Assembly: GCF_037076345.1 (NCBI RefSeq)
Contig: NZ_AP024702.1
Location: forward strand, 3,658,001-3,722,000
Origin: Haloferula helveola
GTDB lineage: Bacteria; Verrucomicrobiota; Verrucomicrobiia; Verrucomicrobiales; Akkermansiaceae
Direction of reading: 5' to 3'
Length of the DNA: 64,000 nt
Shown: in pieces, positions 1 to 8,781 of the stretch
Numbering within the stretch: position 1 is the first letter of the stretch
How the letters are laid out: every line of letters starts with the position of its first letter
Made by a program: the position numbers and the translations under genes
The notes under the pieces: generated by a model
Database searches by the model: none
The model's input: the letters and a program-made list of their open reading frames with translations, nothing else
Told to the model about the DNA's origin: nothing

Positions 1-2
1 CA

Positions 3-860
3 GGTAGTTTCCAGAGTCTCGCCCTGAAGTCCGATGGCAGCATCGTCATGTGGGGTTGGCCTGACCAGGGTGCGACGGCGATTCCGGAGGCGGCGAAGTC
101 CAAGGTGATCGGCATTGCGGCGAGTGACGGCGTGTTGGCCGTCCTGCGGGGTCGCAGCTTTGCTCTCCAGACGGCGGGCACCAGCAGCCTCGCCAAGACC
201 ATTACGATCCACAACTCCGGCGACCATACGCTGGATGTCAGCGGGATCGACGTGGTCGGCGACGATCCCGCGGACTTCATCGTCAACACGGCGGGGATGG
301 CCACGAGCATTCCGCCCGGCGGGCAGACGACCTTCACGATCGTCTTCGCCCCGCAGGAGACCGGCGTCTCGGGACCTCGCTCGGCGGACGTCAGGATCAC
401 CAGCAGCGATCCCGTCACCGGCCTCTACGAATTCAACGTCGACGGACTGGCGGTTTCGCCTGCTCAGGACACGGATTCGGATGGGATGACCGACGGCGAA
501 GAGCTTCGCCTCGCCGCGATCGGTTTTGACTGGCAGAGCAGCCAGCCTGAACTCGTGGCCATCTACAATCTCGCCCATGCGGAAGCGCGGCAGGAGATCC
601 TCGACGATCCGAACTCGAGCGGTCTCTACACGGCCGGGCAGATCGAGGCGCAGAATGCCGGCACGACGCTTGTCCAGCGCGACGGGCTTGGCCGATTCAC
701 GCTCACCCTCGGCATTGGCAAGAGCACGACGCTCCTTCCGGGAAGCTTCGCGCCGTTCCCGTTCACCGCGCCGGAGACGAGTGTGAATGGCGAGGGCAAG
801 GTCGAGTTCCTCTTATCCTCACCGGAAGACGCCGCGTTCTTTAGGCTCGAGACACCTTGA
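3..860 (+). CDS. C-terminal part of an RCC1-repeat / choice-of-anchor D secreted protein (5' end outside window)
   Basis: The reading frame is open to the left edge, so this is the 3' part of a longer gene; the ATG at 48 is internal. The first residues (GSFQSLALKSDGSIVMWGW) form an RCC1-type propeller blade. A choice-of-anchor D / ASH-like beta-sandwich follows at about 45-145 residues into the fragment, with the usual phrases on linkage (TITIHNSGDHTLDVSGI) and PPGGQTTFTIVFAP. A thrombospondin-3-like stretch (DTDSDGMTDGEE) leads to a C-terminal segment typical of verrucomicrobial secreted proteins. It is probably a surface or extracellular structural protein; no catalytic motif is visible. 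No PEP-CTERM tail is present. Confidence 0.75.
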   Translation, partial: GSFQSLALKSDGSIVMWGWPDQGATAIPEAAKSKVIGIAASDGVLAVLRGRSFALQTAGTSSLAKTITIHNSGDHTLDVSGIDVVGDDPADFIVNTAGMATSIPPGGQTTFTIVFAPQETGVSGPRSADVRITSSDPVTGLYEFNVDGLAVSPAQDTDSDGMTDGEELRLAAIGFDWQSSQPELVAIYNLAHAEARQEILDDPNSSGLYTAGQIEAQNAGTTLVQRDGLGRFTLTLGIGKSTTLLPGSFAPFPFTAPETSVNGEGKVEFLLSSPEDAAFFRLETP

Positions 861-1027
861 CGGTTTCCTTCGCAGAGGGCTGCCGTATCGCGTTCTTTGA
901 TCCGCCGGCTATCGATGCGGTGATAACGATACCAGGATTCAGGTGTCTGCAGGTTCGATTCCGTGTCGGTGTGCCGATGGTGAAGGAAAGGTCGTAAGCC
1001 GCGGAGCATAGGCCCGTAATAGGCGGG

Positions 1028-3757
1028 ATGTCTGGATCGATGCTGACCAAAGGAGGACGAAGCAATCGGGAGCGTGTGATTGCGCTCTTCGTTGCCGTCG
1101 TGCAGGTGGTCGTCGCACGGGCGGCGTCGCCGGATCCGGAGCAGGTGATTGCGGGAATCGACGGGCGGGTGGAGGCATACTTCCGGGCCGAGTCGGGCAA
1201 GCGGCTGAAGCGGGCAAAGAAGAACCCGCCGCTGTCCCCCGGACGAGGCAACTATGTCCGCGCTTACTCTTACTCGATGGTCGGCTTTGCGGCCCGGTGC
1301 CTGTACCTCGACGAGATGCTGGATGAGGCGAATGCGGCGCTGGTCGAGAACGCGCGGCATTACCTCGATCATCCTCTCGATATCAATGATCGCGACAGCT
1401 TCCATTGGCATGCCGACGTGGTGATGCGGTTGATTGAGATGTATGGCCCGAACGGTAAAGCGCATCCGGGCCGGATCACGGCCGAAACCGAGGCCATCGC
1501 GCTGAAGCCGATCTGGGAATACGTGCGGAAGGTCTCGTGGTTGGAGAAGGCCGAGACCGGGAAGAGCCAAACCTGGGACATCTATCTTTCCGAGAACCAC
1601 CACGCGATGATGTTCACGGTCTGCTGGCAGTTCTCGAGAATCGCGAAGGGCCGGCCGGAGTATGCGGAGCTCAAGTACAACGACGGTGCCAAAGCGGTGG
1701 ATCACTTCGAAGCTTGGAACGATTACTTCATCGCCTACTGCCTCGAGCGGGCGCGCAAGGGGCTCTGCATCGAGATGATGTGCGACGGCTACAACAGCAC
1801 CCTGATCAAGGGATTCTATAACTTCCATGACTTCGGTGATCCGGTAGTCAGGCAGTCGGCAGCGATGCTGCTCGACCTCTACTTCGCCTACTGGGCCGAG
1901 GAGCAGATCGATGGAGTGCAGGGTGGGGGACGTTCGCGCGTCTATTTTGAGAAAGGGCTGAAGCACGATCCGGCTCACGGCATGGCTCCGCTTGCGTGGC
2001 TGTGTTTCGGGATCGGCGAACAACCGGAGGTGAACGGCCATGACATCAATGCCGCGCTAAGCGATTACCGTCCTCCCGCGGTGGTGGCCGACATCGCCTG
2101 CGACGTCGAGGGCCGCGGTCGCTTCGAAGTGCGCCAGCGTGCCCAAGGTCTCGGCGTGACCGGCAAGCCATTGAAAACCGCCGTGACGAAAGTCCCGACG
2201 CGGATGCGGACGGATGGTGGCGGCATCCTCCGCTACAGCTACTGCGATCCGGCGTTCATCATGGGCACGCCGATGACCGAAGCCCGGCCGCTGCAGGACT
2301 GGGCCGCAATCAGTTCGCAGAACCGCTGGCAGGGCGTGGTTTTTTCCGGCGAAGGCGCGCCACGCATCGTCCCGATCGTCCGGCCGAAGGACAACCGCGT
2401 CGCGATGAACGCCTTCTGGTCGGTGCAGCGCAAAGGCACGCTGATCACCCAGAAGCTGAAGGGCCACAAGGGTGGTGAGGAGATGATTGTCTGGATCTCA
2501 AAAGCCGGGCTCGGCAAGCCGGTCGAGAAGGACGGCATCGTGTTCGTGGAGGCGGAAGGGGCCTACGCCGCAATTCGGGTGGCGAAGGGAGGTTTCCGGT
2601 GGGCGGAAGACATGTTCGAGGGAAACCGGTCGGTGCCTGAGAACGCCACGATGCTTCTCAAGGATGAGTTTGCTCCGGTGATTGTCGAAGTAATGGCCAA
2701 GGGTGAGGTGGAGGACTTCGAGGCTTTCCAAGCGAAGGTCGCTTCGTGCCCTCTGGAAATGGACGGGACCGTGCTTCGCTACACTTCGGTGTATGGCGAT
2801 GAGATCGGCTTCGACTCCGGGCAGAAGTCCGTTCCCACGATCAACGGCCAGCCGGTCGACTACGCCCCGGCGAAACTCTTCGACAGCCCCTTCCTTGAGT
2901 CCGAATGGGACAGCGGTGTGGTGACGATCCGGAAGGGAGATCGCGAGAAGGTGCTGGATTTCAACAGAGTCGCCGCGCGTGGAAGTGCGGTGTCGAAGAA
3001 GGTCGTGAATCCCGAGGAAGCGACGGCCTTCGAGAAAGCGGCGAAGGGCGAGTGGAAGCAGGTTTTCGCGGACCCGTGCACCGGCGACTGGAAGGAGCGG
3101 TGGCTGCTGGACGGGGAAGTCGGAAAGGTCTCGACCGGGCCGGAGGGAATGACGCTGACGGCAGGTCCGGAGTTCCGCAATGATGCCCATCACATGGTGC
3201 TGTGGACGCGGGAGAGCTTCGAGGGCGACATCAGGATCGAGTACGACTACACGCGGCTCGATGATGAGAACCGATGCGTCAACATCCTCTACGTGCAGGC
3301 GACCGGAAGCGGGGAGGGGCCTTTCGACAAGGACCTCTTCAAGTGGAACGAGATCCGGAAGGTTCCGGCGATGAAGACCTACTTCAACAACCTGAATACC
3401 TACCACATCAGTTACGCCGCCTTCGACAATTCCGGAAACGCGACCGAGTCCTACATTCGCGGCCGTCGCTACATGCCTTCGAAGGGCGGGCTCAAGGGCA
3501 CCGAGTTGTCTCCGGAGTATGTGTCCACCGAGCTCTTCGAACCGAACGTTCCGCACCGCATCGCCGTGATCAAACACGAGCGCGACCTCTTCATGCGGAT
3601 CGAGAATCCCGACCAGGTGTTCTTCTGCCGGCTGGGGAATCGGAACCTGCCGGGAATCACCGAGGGGCGGATCGGACTCCGTCACATGTTCACCCGCTCG
3701 GCCCGCTACCGGAATTTTCGGGTCAGCATCCCGGTCAAAACCCAACCTGCCCGGTAA
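1028..3757 (+). CDS. Secreted putative polysaccharide lyase with C-terminal DUF1961 (YesU-like) domain
   Basis: This 909-aa protein has a hydrophobic signal segment (VIALFVAVVQVVVARA) behind a basic RER. Starts at 1028 and 1040 are both possible; the GTG at 1076 lies 19 nt after a strong AAAGGAGG at 1049-1056, which is rather far. The N-terminal two thirds is helix-rich and contains SENHHAMM and RDSFHWHAD, recalling alpha/alpha-toroid lyases of the heparinase/alginate-lyase kind, but I cannot assign a family. Residues from about 690 to the end match the DUF1961 beta-jelly roll (FADPCTGDWKERW, NRCVNILYVQATG), the family of YesU from the Bacillus rhamnogalacturonan locus. The next gene is a sulfatase 23 bp downstream, which supports a role in degrading a sulfated polysaccharide. 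The substrate is unknown. Confidence 0.7.
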   Translation: MSGSMLTKGGRSNRERVIALFVAVVQVVVARAASPDPEQVIAGIDGRVEAYFRAESGKRLKRAKKNPPLSPGRGNYVRAYSYSMVGFAARCLYLDEMLDEANAALVENARHYLDHPLDINDRDSFHWHADVVMRLIEMYGPNGKAHPGRITAETEAIALKPIWEYVRKVSWLEKAETGKSQTWDIYLSENHHAMMFTVCWQFSRIAKGRPEYAELKYNDGAKAVDHFEAWNDYFIAYCLERARKGLCIEMMCDGYNSTLIKGFYNFHDFGDPVVRQSAAMLLDLYFAYWAEEQIDGVQGGGRSRVYFEKGLKHDPAHGMAPLAWLCFGIGEQPEVNGHDINAALSDYRPPAVVADIACDVEGRGRFEVRQRAQGLGVTGKPLKTAVTKVPTRMRTDGGGILRYSYCDPAFIMGTPMTEARPLQDWAAISSQNRWQGVVFSGEGAPRIVPIVRPKDNRVAMNAFWSVQRKGTLITQKLKGHKGGEEMIVWISKAGLGKPVEKDGIVFVEAEGAYAAIRVAKGGFRWAEDMFEGNRSVPENATMLLKDEFAPVIVEVMAKGEVEDFEAFQAKVASCPLEMDGTVLRYTSVYGDEIGFDSGQKSVPTINGQPVDYAPAKLFDSPFLESEWDSGVVTIRKGDREKVLDFNRVAARGSAVSKKVVNPEEATAFEKAAKGEWKQVFADPCTGDWKERWLLDGEVGKVSTGPEGMTLTAGPEFRNDAHHMVLWTRESFEGDIRIEYDYTRLDDENRCVNILYVQATGSGEGPFDKDLFKWNEIRKVPAMKTYFNNLNTYHISYAAFDNSGNATESYIRGRRYMPSKGGLKGTELSPEYVSTELFEPNVPHRIAVIKHERDLFMRIENPDQVFFCRLGNRNLPGITEGRIGLRHMFTRSARYRNFRVSIPVKTQPAR

Positions 3758-3780
3758 GACCCCGGACATCCTTCAAGATC

Positions 3781-5316
3781 ATGAAACTCAAAGCCTCCCT
3801 TTGCTCCATCTTGCTCGCCTTCACGGCTTCCGCTCATGCCGCGGAGAAGCCGAACATCATCTTCGTGCTCGTCGACGACATGGGGTGGTCGGACCTCGGA
3901 TGCTACGGCAGTGAGATCTCGACGCCGAACATCGACTCGCTGGCCGAGAACGGCCTGCGATTCACCCGTTTCTACAACACCGCGAAATGCAACACCACGC
4001 GGGCCTGCCTGCTGACCGGGCTCTACGCCCAGCAGTGTGGGATGATGGGACCGGGAAAGATCAAGAACGCGGCGACGATCGGCGAAGTGCTTCGCCCGGC
4101 GGGCTACCGGACGCTCGCCTCGGGGAAGCATCACGGCACCGAAAACCTGCGCGAGCGGGGCTTCGACCACTACTACGGTCTGCGCGACGGTGCCTGCAAC
4201 TTCTGGAACCCGGGCGTACAGCGTGACGGTGAACCGGCCCCCGGTAACAAGGGGCGCAAGCGGGCATGGTGCGATGACGACCGGACTTACCAGCCGTACA
4301 CGCCGGAGGATCCGAATTTCTACACCACCGATGCCTTCACCGGTCGCGCCCTCGCTTGGCTGGACGAGAAGGAACTCGAGAGCCAGCCGTTCTTTCTCTA
4401 CCTCTCCTACACGGCGCCCCACTACCCGCTGCACGCGTGGCCGGAGGACATCGCGAAGTATCGTGGCAAGTACGACGCGGGCTATGAAGCGATCCGGGAG
4501 GCGCGCTTCAAACGGATGGTCGATATGGGGCTGATCGATCCCGCCAAGAGTCCGCTGCTGGAGTGGGATGGTCGTGACTGGGAGAAGCTCGATGACGCCG
4601 AGCGCCAGAAGGAGATCCGCCGGATGGAGATTTATGCCGCGATGCTCGACCGGGTGGATCAGAACCTCGGCAAGGTGCTCGCTAAACTGGAGAAGCAGGG
4701 AAAGCGCGACAACACGCTGATCTTCTTCGCCTCGGACAACGGCGCATGCGCGGAAGGGGCCGGCGCGAAGACCAAGTCGAACAAGCTCGAGGATTTTGGA
4801 ACCGTGGCGAGCTACGAGACGGTCGGCAAAGACTGGGCGACGGTTCAGAACACGCCGCTGCGGAAGTGGAAGAATTTCAGTCACGAAGGAGGCATCCGCA
4901 CGCCCTTGATCGTGAGCTGGCCGGCAACGATCAAGACGACGGGCGGCTATTGCGCGGAGCCCGGACACATGATCGATGTCATGCCGACACTCGCCTCGCT
5001 GGCCGGGGCGACCTATCCGCCGGAGAACTGGGCTGCGGAGATACCGCCGATGCAGGGAACCAGTCTCTTGCCTGCCTTCACCGGTGGATCGCTGAAGCGC
5101 GAGTCGCCGATTTTCTGGCAATGGTCGTCCGGCGGTGCCGTCCGCGATGGCGACCTCAAGGCCGTGTTCTGGGGCAAAAGCAACTGGGAGCTCTACGACC
5201 TTTCGACCGACACGAACGAGAGTGACGACTTGGCGGAAGAGAAGCCGAAGGAGCTGGCCGCCCTGCAGTCCCGCTGGAAGGCGTGGATGACCGAGGTCGG
5301 CGGCAAGCGGAAGTAG
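3781..5316 (+). CDS. Secreted S1-family sulfatase
   Basis: The protein is 511 aa. The ATG at 3781 is chosen because it gives a clean signal peptide (MKLKASLCSILLAFTASAHA) directly before the sulfatase core, AEKPNIIFVLVDDMGWSDLG, whose aspartates bind calcium. The formylglycine site is C70-N-T-T-R74. Thr replaces the usual Pro or Ala of the CxPxR/CxAxR signature, while Cys and Arg are kept. FFASDNGA and GGIRTPLIV later in the chain are the other standard metal/sulfate site segments. It hydrolyses sulfate esters, in this context probably on a polysaccharide, after export and activation by a formylglycine-generating enzyme that is not in this window. It sits immediately behind the lyase-like gene and is probably co-transcribed. 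Confidence 0.9.
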   Translation: MKLKASLCSILLAFTASAHAAEKPNIIFVLVDDMGWSDLGCYGSEISTPNIDSLAENGLRFTRFYNTAKCNTTRACLLTGLYAQQCGMMGPGKIKNAATIGEVLRPAGYRTLASGKHHGTENLRERGFDHYYGLRDGACNFWNPGVQRDGEPAPGNKGRKRAWCDDDRTYQPYTPEDPNFYTTDAFTGRALAWLDEKELESQPFFLYLSYTAPHYPLHAWPEDIAKYRGKYDAGYEAIREARFKRMVDMGLIDPAKSPLLEWDGRDWEKLDDAERQKEIRRMEIYAAMLDRVDQNLGKVLAKLEKQGKRDNTLIFFASDNGACAEGAGAKTKSNKLEDFGTVASYETVGKDWATVQNTPLRKWKNFSHEGGIRTPLIVSWPATIKTTGGYCAEPGHMIDVMPTLASLAGATYPPENWAAEIPPMQGTSLLPAFTGGSLKRESPIFWQWSSGGAVRDGDLKAVFWGKSNWELYDLSTDTNESDDLAEEKPKELAALQSRWKAWMTEVGGKRK

Positions 5317-5344
5317 GTCGGCGCGTTACCAATGGCTGGGCGAC

Positions 5345-6037
5345 TCAATCGCGGAGCGGGGGCATGCGGTCAAAGTTGGCGACCATGTATCGGTATCTCC
5401 ACTCTCCGTCAGCCTGTGGATGATCGTCACCTCCTGCGATCGAAGTTGTGATGCCACTGGTCTCGGAGACGTAGCAGTGATCAGGATTGACCCATCTCAG
5501 TTGATCGAGGGAATCGAATCGAGCTTCGGAGAACCTCACTTCGGCGGGTTCGTTTCGACCTTCCAGTGGCAGGGTGATTGAGACGTAGACGAATTTCGAC
5601 TTTCCTGTTTCTCCGACGAGTCGATCGAGGTGTGACGAAAACCGATCGATGACTTCCAGTCGGTCAGCCTCTCGAAGTTCCGCAACGGCTGAAGCGGCTT
5701 CTTCCAGCCATCGGGAGTGCTGCTGGTCTTGGTCGGAGATAATGAACGACAGGCGGCGTTTGTCTTCAAGGTGCAGTTCCGAGACTCGCTTCGAGCGCGC
5801 GAACTCGTCTTCGAGGTAGCGCGTCATAAGACTCTCGATGATGCGCGCCGGCTCCTTGCTTGCGATCTTCGGAGCCAGAGCGGTAGCGGCGACGACGTGT
5901 GCGGCTTCATTCTTTTCCGCTCCGATCGAACTCGTTTCGTGCGTCCGGTGATCGCTCTCTTCCCGGCGGAGACGGAGCAAGAGACCCAAGCCGATGATCA
6001 GGGCAGCGGCGGCGATCCATCGTGCTCGAGTTTGCAT
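5345..6037 (-). CDS. Hypothetical membrane-anchored protein
   Basis: A 230-aa protein with one N-terminal membrane helix (residues about 8-22, WIAAAALIIGLGLLL) followed by RLRRE, so the remainder is probably periplasmic if it is anchored N-in. The middle (about 60-140) is charged and helical with a coiled-coil look; the C-terminal third has more beta character (KSKFVYVSITLPLEGR). I recognise no family. It converges with the sulfatase gene, 28 bp away. Codon usage is similar to its neighbours, though slightly richer in AT. Confidence 0.6.
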   Translation of the reverse strand: MQTRARWIAAAALIIGLGLLLRLRREESDHRTHETSSIGAEKNEAAHVVAATALAPKIASKEPARIIESLMTRYLEDEFARSKRVSELHLEDKRRLSFIISDQDQQHSRWLEEAASAVAELREADRLEVIDRFSSHLDRLVGETGKSKFVYVSITLPLEGRNEPAEVRFSEARFDSLDQLRWVNPDHCYVSETSGITTSIAGGDDHPQADGEWRYRYMVANFDRMPPLRD

Positions 6038-6121
6038 CTGGGCGTCGCGAGTATCGAGTGTGTCCGGGTTGTGAAACTGGCTGAACCTGGGCTGAGGGCA
6101 CCCGGATGAGGCCGGACAGGG

Positions 6122-6625
6122 TCACTCCTCGACCGTCACGGCGAGGTCGGGGCCGAGATCCTCGATCGCCTCGGTGAGCGCGCCCGGGGCGAGGCCTTCG
6201 GGCAGGGATGCGATTCCTTTGGCGTGGAAGATCGGATGGCCGGCCATCGGGGCGCTTTCGAGGGTGGTCTGCAACTCCTCGAGATTCGCGCCGGTCGCGG
6301 CGATGGCTCCCGATAGCGCGCGGACGATGCCGGGCCGGTCGTTGCCGACGACGTCGAGTTTCAGCAGGTGGCGGGTTTCGTCCGGATCCGAGTCTTCCTG
6401 ACGGGTCTGGATCGACATGCCCTCAAGGGCCTCAAGCGCGGCGATCAGGGCGGCGGCGTTCGCTTCCGGGCACTCGACCCGCAGGATGCCGGCGAAGTGT
6501 CCGGCCATCCGGGCCATCCGGCTTTCGAGCCAGTTGCCGCTGTGGTCGGCCACCGTCTGGGAAAGGGTTTGGACGATGCCGGTGCGGTCCGGCGCCAGCA
6601 CGGTCATTACCACGCAAGTGTTCAT
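6122..6625 (-). CDS. Tandem ACT-domain protein, GcvR-like
   Basis: The 167-aa product carries two ACT domains, about 3-80 (CVVMTVLAPDRTGIVQTLSQ) and about 88-165 (LLKLDVVGNDRPGIVRALSG). Both show the DRxGIV turn of amino-acid-sensing ACT modules. This arrangement and length fit the GcvR / glycine cleavage regulator family. The ATG at 6625 is preferred over the TTG at 6637 because AAAGGG lies just upstream, although the spacing is short. The next plus-strand enzyme but one is PurU, whose own N-terminus is an ACT domain; both relate to one-carbon/glycine metabolism, which makes the pairing plausible but not proven. Confidence 0.75.
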   Translation of the reverse strand: MNTCVVMTVLAPDRTGIVQTLSQTVADHSGNWLESRMARMAGHFAGILRVECPEANAAALIAALEALEGMSIQTRQEDSDPDETRHLLKLDVVGNDRPGIVRALSGAIAATGANLEELQTTLESAPMAGHPIFHAKGIASLPEGLAPGALTEAIEDLGPDLAVTVEE

Positions 6626-6754
6626 GCCCTTTATCAACCACGGCGCGACCGGGGCCGTCAGGCATTTTCTCGGGTGGCCGAAAGGATATTTAAGATAAAT
6701 TGATCATTGACGTTCACGTAAAGTAAACGTTATCTCCAACGCAAAGGTGAATTC

Positions 6755-7315
6755 ATGATCCTCCCGGACAACCTCAAGCCCCTGCCGGTCGCCCCCGGCA
6801 AAGAAGAGGGCGCTGCGTCCAAATCCCGGGATCTCGGTGATTTCGTCAGCGAGGCTGCGGTAAAGCAGTTGCTGGTCGGCCCCCTGTCGGTCAACCGCTG
6901 CGATCCGAAATTCGGGGGTTCGCGCCACGGTTTCGCGGGTCGCGCCGACGTCGGCGACGCCTCGCCCTTCGTTTCGCTTTCCTCGGATGAGTTCTACGAC
7001 GAGGCGCCTGCCAAGTCCTTCGAGCCCCGTGGTCCGCATCCGGCGATGGCCGAACCCCGTCGCGCGGCCGCACCGGTTCCACGTTCGACCCGGGAAGGGG
7101 AGTTCGGCCGGTATCCAGCTGCCGAGCGCATGTGGGTGATGGCGATGGGAGTCGTGCTCCTTGCGATGATCATTGGCGGCGTGTTGTTCAAGCTCGCCAC
7201 GCGTGAGCCGGCGGGCTCGCCGGTCGAGCATGCCGAAAAGTCGGAGCGTCCGGCATCGGCGCTCCACGGCAAGGCGGCCTTGGCGGCGACCGATCCCGAG
7301 GCTGGCATGCCTTGA
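6755..7315 (+). CDS. Hypothetical protein with a C-terminal transmembrane helix
   Basis: A 186-aa protein starting at ATG 6755 after an AAAGGTG ribosome site. The first 125 residues are Pro/Ala/Arg-rich and probably disordered. A single hydrophobic helix follows at about 127-147 (MWVMAMGVVLLAMIIGGVLF), then a short polar tail. No domain is recognised. It ends 40 bp before purU and may be co-transcribed with it. The region upstream (6661-6754) is AT-richer than its surroundings and has ACGTT...AACGT half-sites around 6710-6730, but no convincing promoter. Confidence 0.55.
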   Translation: MILPDNLKPLPVAPGKEEGAASKSRDLGDFVSEAAVKQLLVGPLSVNRCDPKFGGSRHGFAGRADVGDASPFVSLSSDEFYDEAPAKSFEPRGPHPAMAEPRRAAAPVPRSTREGEFGRYPAAERMWVMAMGVVLLAMIIGGVLFKLATREPAGSPVEHAEKSERPASALHGKAALAATDPEAGMP

Positions 7316-7355
7316 GGTTGATTTGGGCCCGGGTGTCGGGCTGAATCCGTGCCGC

Positions 7356-8216
7356 ATGGCCCGTCCCGGACTGATTCTCAAGCTGAGCTGCCCCGACCAG
7401 TCGGGCATCGTCGCGAAGATTTCCGGCTACGTTTCCGGTTACTCCGGCAATCTGGTCGAATTCGCGCAGTTCACCGACAAGCTCAGCGGGCGCTTCTTCG
7501 CCCGGTTGGAAATCGAGACCGGCGGGTTGGAAGTGGACGTCGATGACTTCATCGAGGGTTTCGGAACGCTGGGTCGGGCGCTGCACGCCGTCTGGCACTT
7601 CCGCCGGCTGCCCTACCGGATGCGCACCGCGGTGCTCGTGACGAAGACCGATCACTGCCTGCGCGAGATCCTGTGGCGGGCGGAGCTCGGCGAGATGCCG
7701 GTCGAGATCACCTCGGTCATCGGCAACCGCGACACCTGTCGTTCGATCGCCGAGCAGGCCGGTCTGCCGTTTCACCGGATCGAGATGGAGGGCGAGCGGA
7801 AGAAGCAGGGCTTCACGGAGATCCGCGAGCTTCTGGAGGCGCAGGGGGTCGAGCTGGTGGTACTGGCTCGCTTCATGCAGATCCTGCCTGACGACTTCTG
7901 CCGGGCCTTCGACGGGCGGATCCTGAACATCCATCACAGTTTCCTCCCGGCCTTCATCGGCGCGAATCCCTACCGCCAGGCGTATGAGCGTGGGGTGAAG
8001 CTGATCGGGGCGACCTGCCACTATGTGACCGGCGAGCTCGATGCCGGTCCGATCGTCGAGCAGCAGGTCGAGAGGGTGCAGCATTTCCACTCGCCGCAGG
8101 ACCTCGTGCGGCTCGGGCGCGACTGTGAGCGCGGGGCTTTGGCGCGTGGAATCCGCTACCATGTGAACGACCGGACGATCATCGACGGTCATCGCGCGAT
8201 CGTGTTTCCCGATTGA
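7356..8216 (+). CDS. purU: Formyltetrahydrofolate deformylase
   Basis: PurU hydrolyses 10-formyl-THF to THF and formate, balancing one-carbon units and supplying formate for purine synthesis. The 286-aa length from ATG 7356 is usual for the family. Residues about 5-80 form the ACT domain (LSCPDQSGIVAKISGYVSG). Residues about 88-286 are the formyltransferase fold, with the catalytic Asn-His-Asp set visible as N191 and H193 (ILNIHHSFLP) and D229 (GELDAGPIV). The 36-residue His-to-Asp spacing is the same as in GAR transformylase. Longer upstream extensions of the frame are rejected because homology begins at MARPGLIL. A CCCGATTG/CAATCGGG hairpin overlaps the stop codon. Confidence 0.93.
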   Translation: MARPGLILKLSCPDQSGIVAKISGYVSGYSGNLVEFAQFTDKLSGRFFARLEIETGGLEVDVDDFIEGFGTLGRALHAVWHFRRLPYRMRTAVLVTKTDHCLREILWRAELGEMPVEITSVIGNRDTCRSIAEQAGLPFHRIEMEGERKKQGFTEIRELLEAQGVELVVLARFMQILPDDFCRAFDGRILNIHHSFLPAFIGANPYRQAYERGVKLIGATCHYVTGELDAGPIVEQQVERVQHFHSPQDLVRLGRDCERGALARGIRYHVNDRTIIDGHRAIVFPD

Positions 8217-8227
8217 GCGCAATCGGG
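8208..8227 (+). terminator. Possible hairpin terminator at the end of purU
   Basis: An 8-bp perfect stem (CCCGATTG / CAATCGGG) with a 4-nt loop spans the purU stop codon. It is followed only by GGCTTTA, so the U-tract is weak. It may be a weak terminator or an mRNA end-protecting hairpin. Confidence 0.35.
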
Positions 8228-8230
8228 GGC

Positions 8231-8258
8231 TTTACAAGGGGTGCGATGCTGCTAAAAA
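8231..8258 (+). promoter_or_regulatory. Putative sigma-70 promoter of tRNA-Ser
   Basis: TTTACA (8231-8236) and TAAAAA (8253-8258) are separated by 16 bp and lie about 25 bp before the tRNA 5' end. This is the right distance for a tRNA promoter with a short leader. The call rests on the motif and position only. Confidence 0.45.
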
Positions 8259-8282
8259 CCGCGCCCCGCCCAGCGGCTCAAA

Positions 8283-8374
8283 GGAGAGATGGCTGAGTCC
8301 GGTTTAAGGCACACGACTCGAAATCGTGCGTAGGGTTAAACCTACCGTGGGTTCGAATCCCACTCTCTCCGCCA
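8283..8374 (+). tRNA. tRNA-Ser (anticodon CGA)
   Basis: A class II tRNA read directly from the sequence. The acceptor stem is GGAGAGA/TCTCTCC, discriminator G8371, and CCA is encoded at 8372-8374. The anticodon stem is CACGA/TCGTG with loop CTCGAAA, giving anticodon CGA at 8319-8321 for UCG codons. A long variable arm (GTAGG GTTAAA CCTAC) identifies it as a serine tRNA, and the T arm is GTGGG TTCGAAT CCCAC. Its 3' end borders an atypical region, a common position for integration of mobile elements. Confidence 0.95.
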
Positions 8375-8557
8375 TCCTTTTGGTTGTGACAGGTTTTGCC
8401 ACTGTTTGCTTGCTCATGGGACTTGGTGCTCTTCGGGTTCCTGGACGTCCCGCATAGTCGCCCATCGTGTACGGTCGCTTTGTTGGAAATGCGTTGGAAA
8501 TTGGGCGGGATTCTGCCGCGCATTTCCGGGGATTGAACCCACCCCGTCGGGGTGACC

Positions 8558-8722
8558 ATGCGGACTGCCCATCAGTCCCTCGTCTGCCAGATCGACGGCA
8601 CCGATCAAGATCGCTGTGAGCAGATCGAGTGGCACCTGCGGATCCTTTCCCTGATCGTTAACCTCGCGGTCTGCGTGCTCTCGCTGATCGGGCTGTGGCG
8701 GAAGCTGCGGGGCCGACGGTGA
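8558..8722 (+). CDS. Small membrane protein ORF (54 aa) beside tRNA-Ser
   Basis: ATG 8558 to TGA 8720-8722 encodes 54 residues. There is a charged N-terminal half (IDGTDQDRCEQIEWH), one strongly hydrophobic helix (LSLIVNLAVCVLSLIGLW) and a basic tail (RKLRGRR). GGGGTG upstream is a weak ribosome site. The shape resembles small phage or plasmid membrane proteins, but no family is recognised. It lies alone between the tRNA and the repressor gene. It may be a relic of an integrated element or a chance ORF. Confidence 0.35.
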   Translation: MRTAHQSLVCQIDGTDQDRCEQIEWHLRILSLIVNLAVCVLSLIGLWRKLRGRR

Positions 8723-8781
8723 GATCGCGGTGGTTCGAACCCCGCCACGGGCGGTCAGGCCGGGGGGCTGAGTCCTCGTTT

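Noticed and set aside
626-2041. 471-aa minus-strand ORF
   Set aside because: It overlaps two plus-strand genes with convincing domains; composition is that of a shadow frame.
6704-6740. TTGACG at 6707 as a -35 box for the 6755 gene
   Set aside because: No acceptable -10 hexamer at 16-18 bp; only 3 of 6 matches.
8278-8559. Minus-strand ORF across tRNA-Ser with GGESGIRTHGRFNPTHDFE
   Set aside because: It is the antisense translation of the tRNA, a well-known spurious hypothetical protein.
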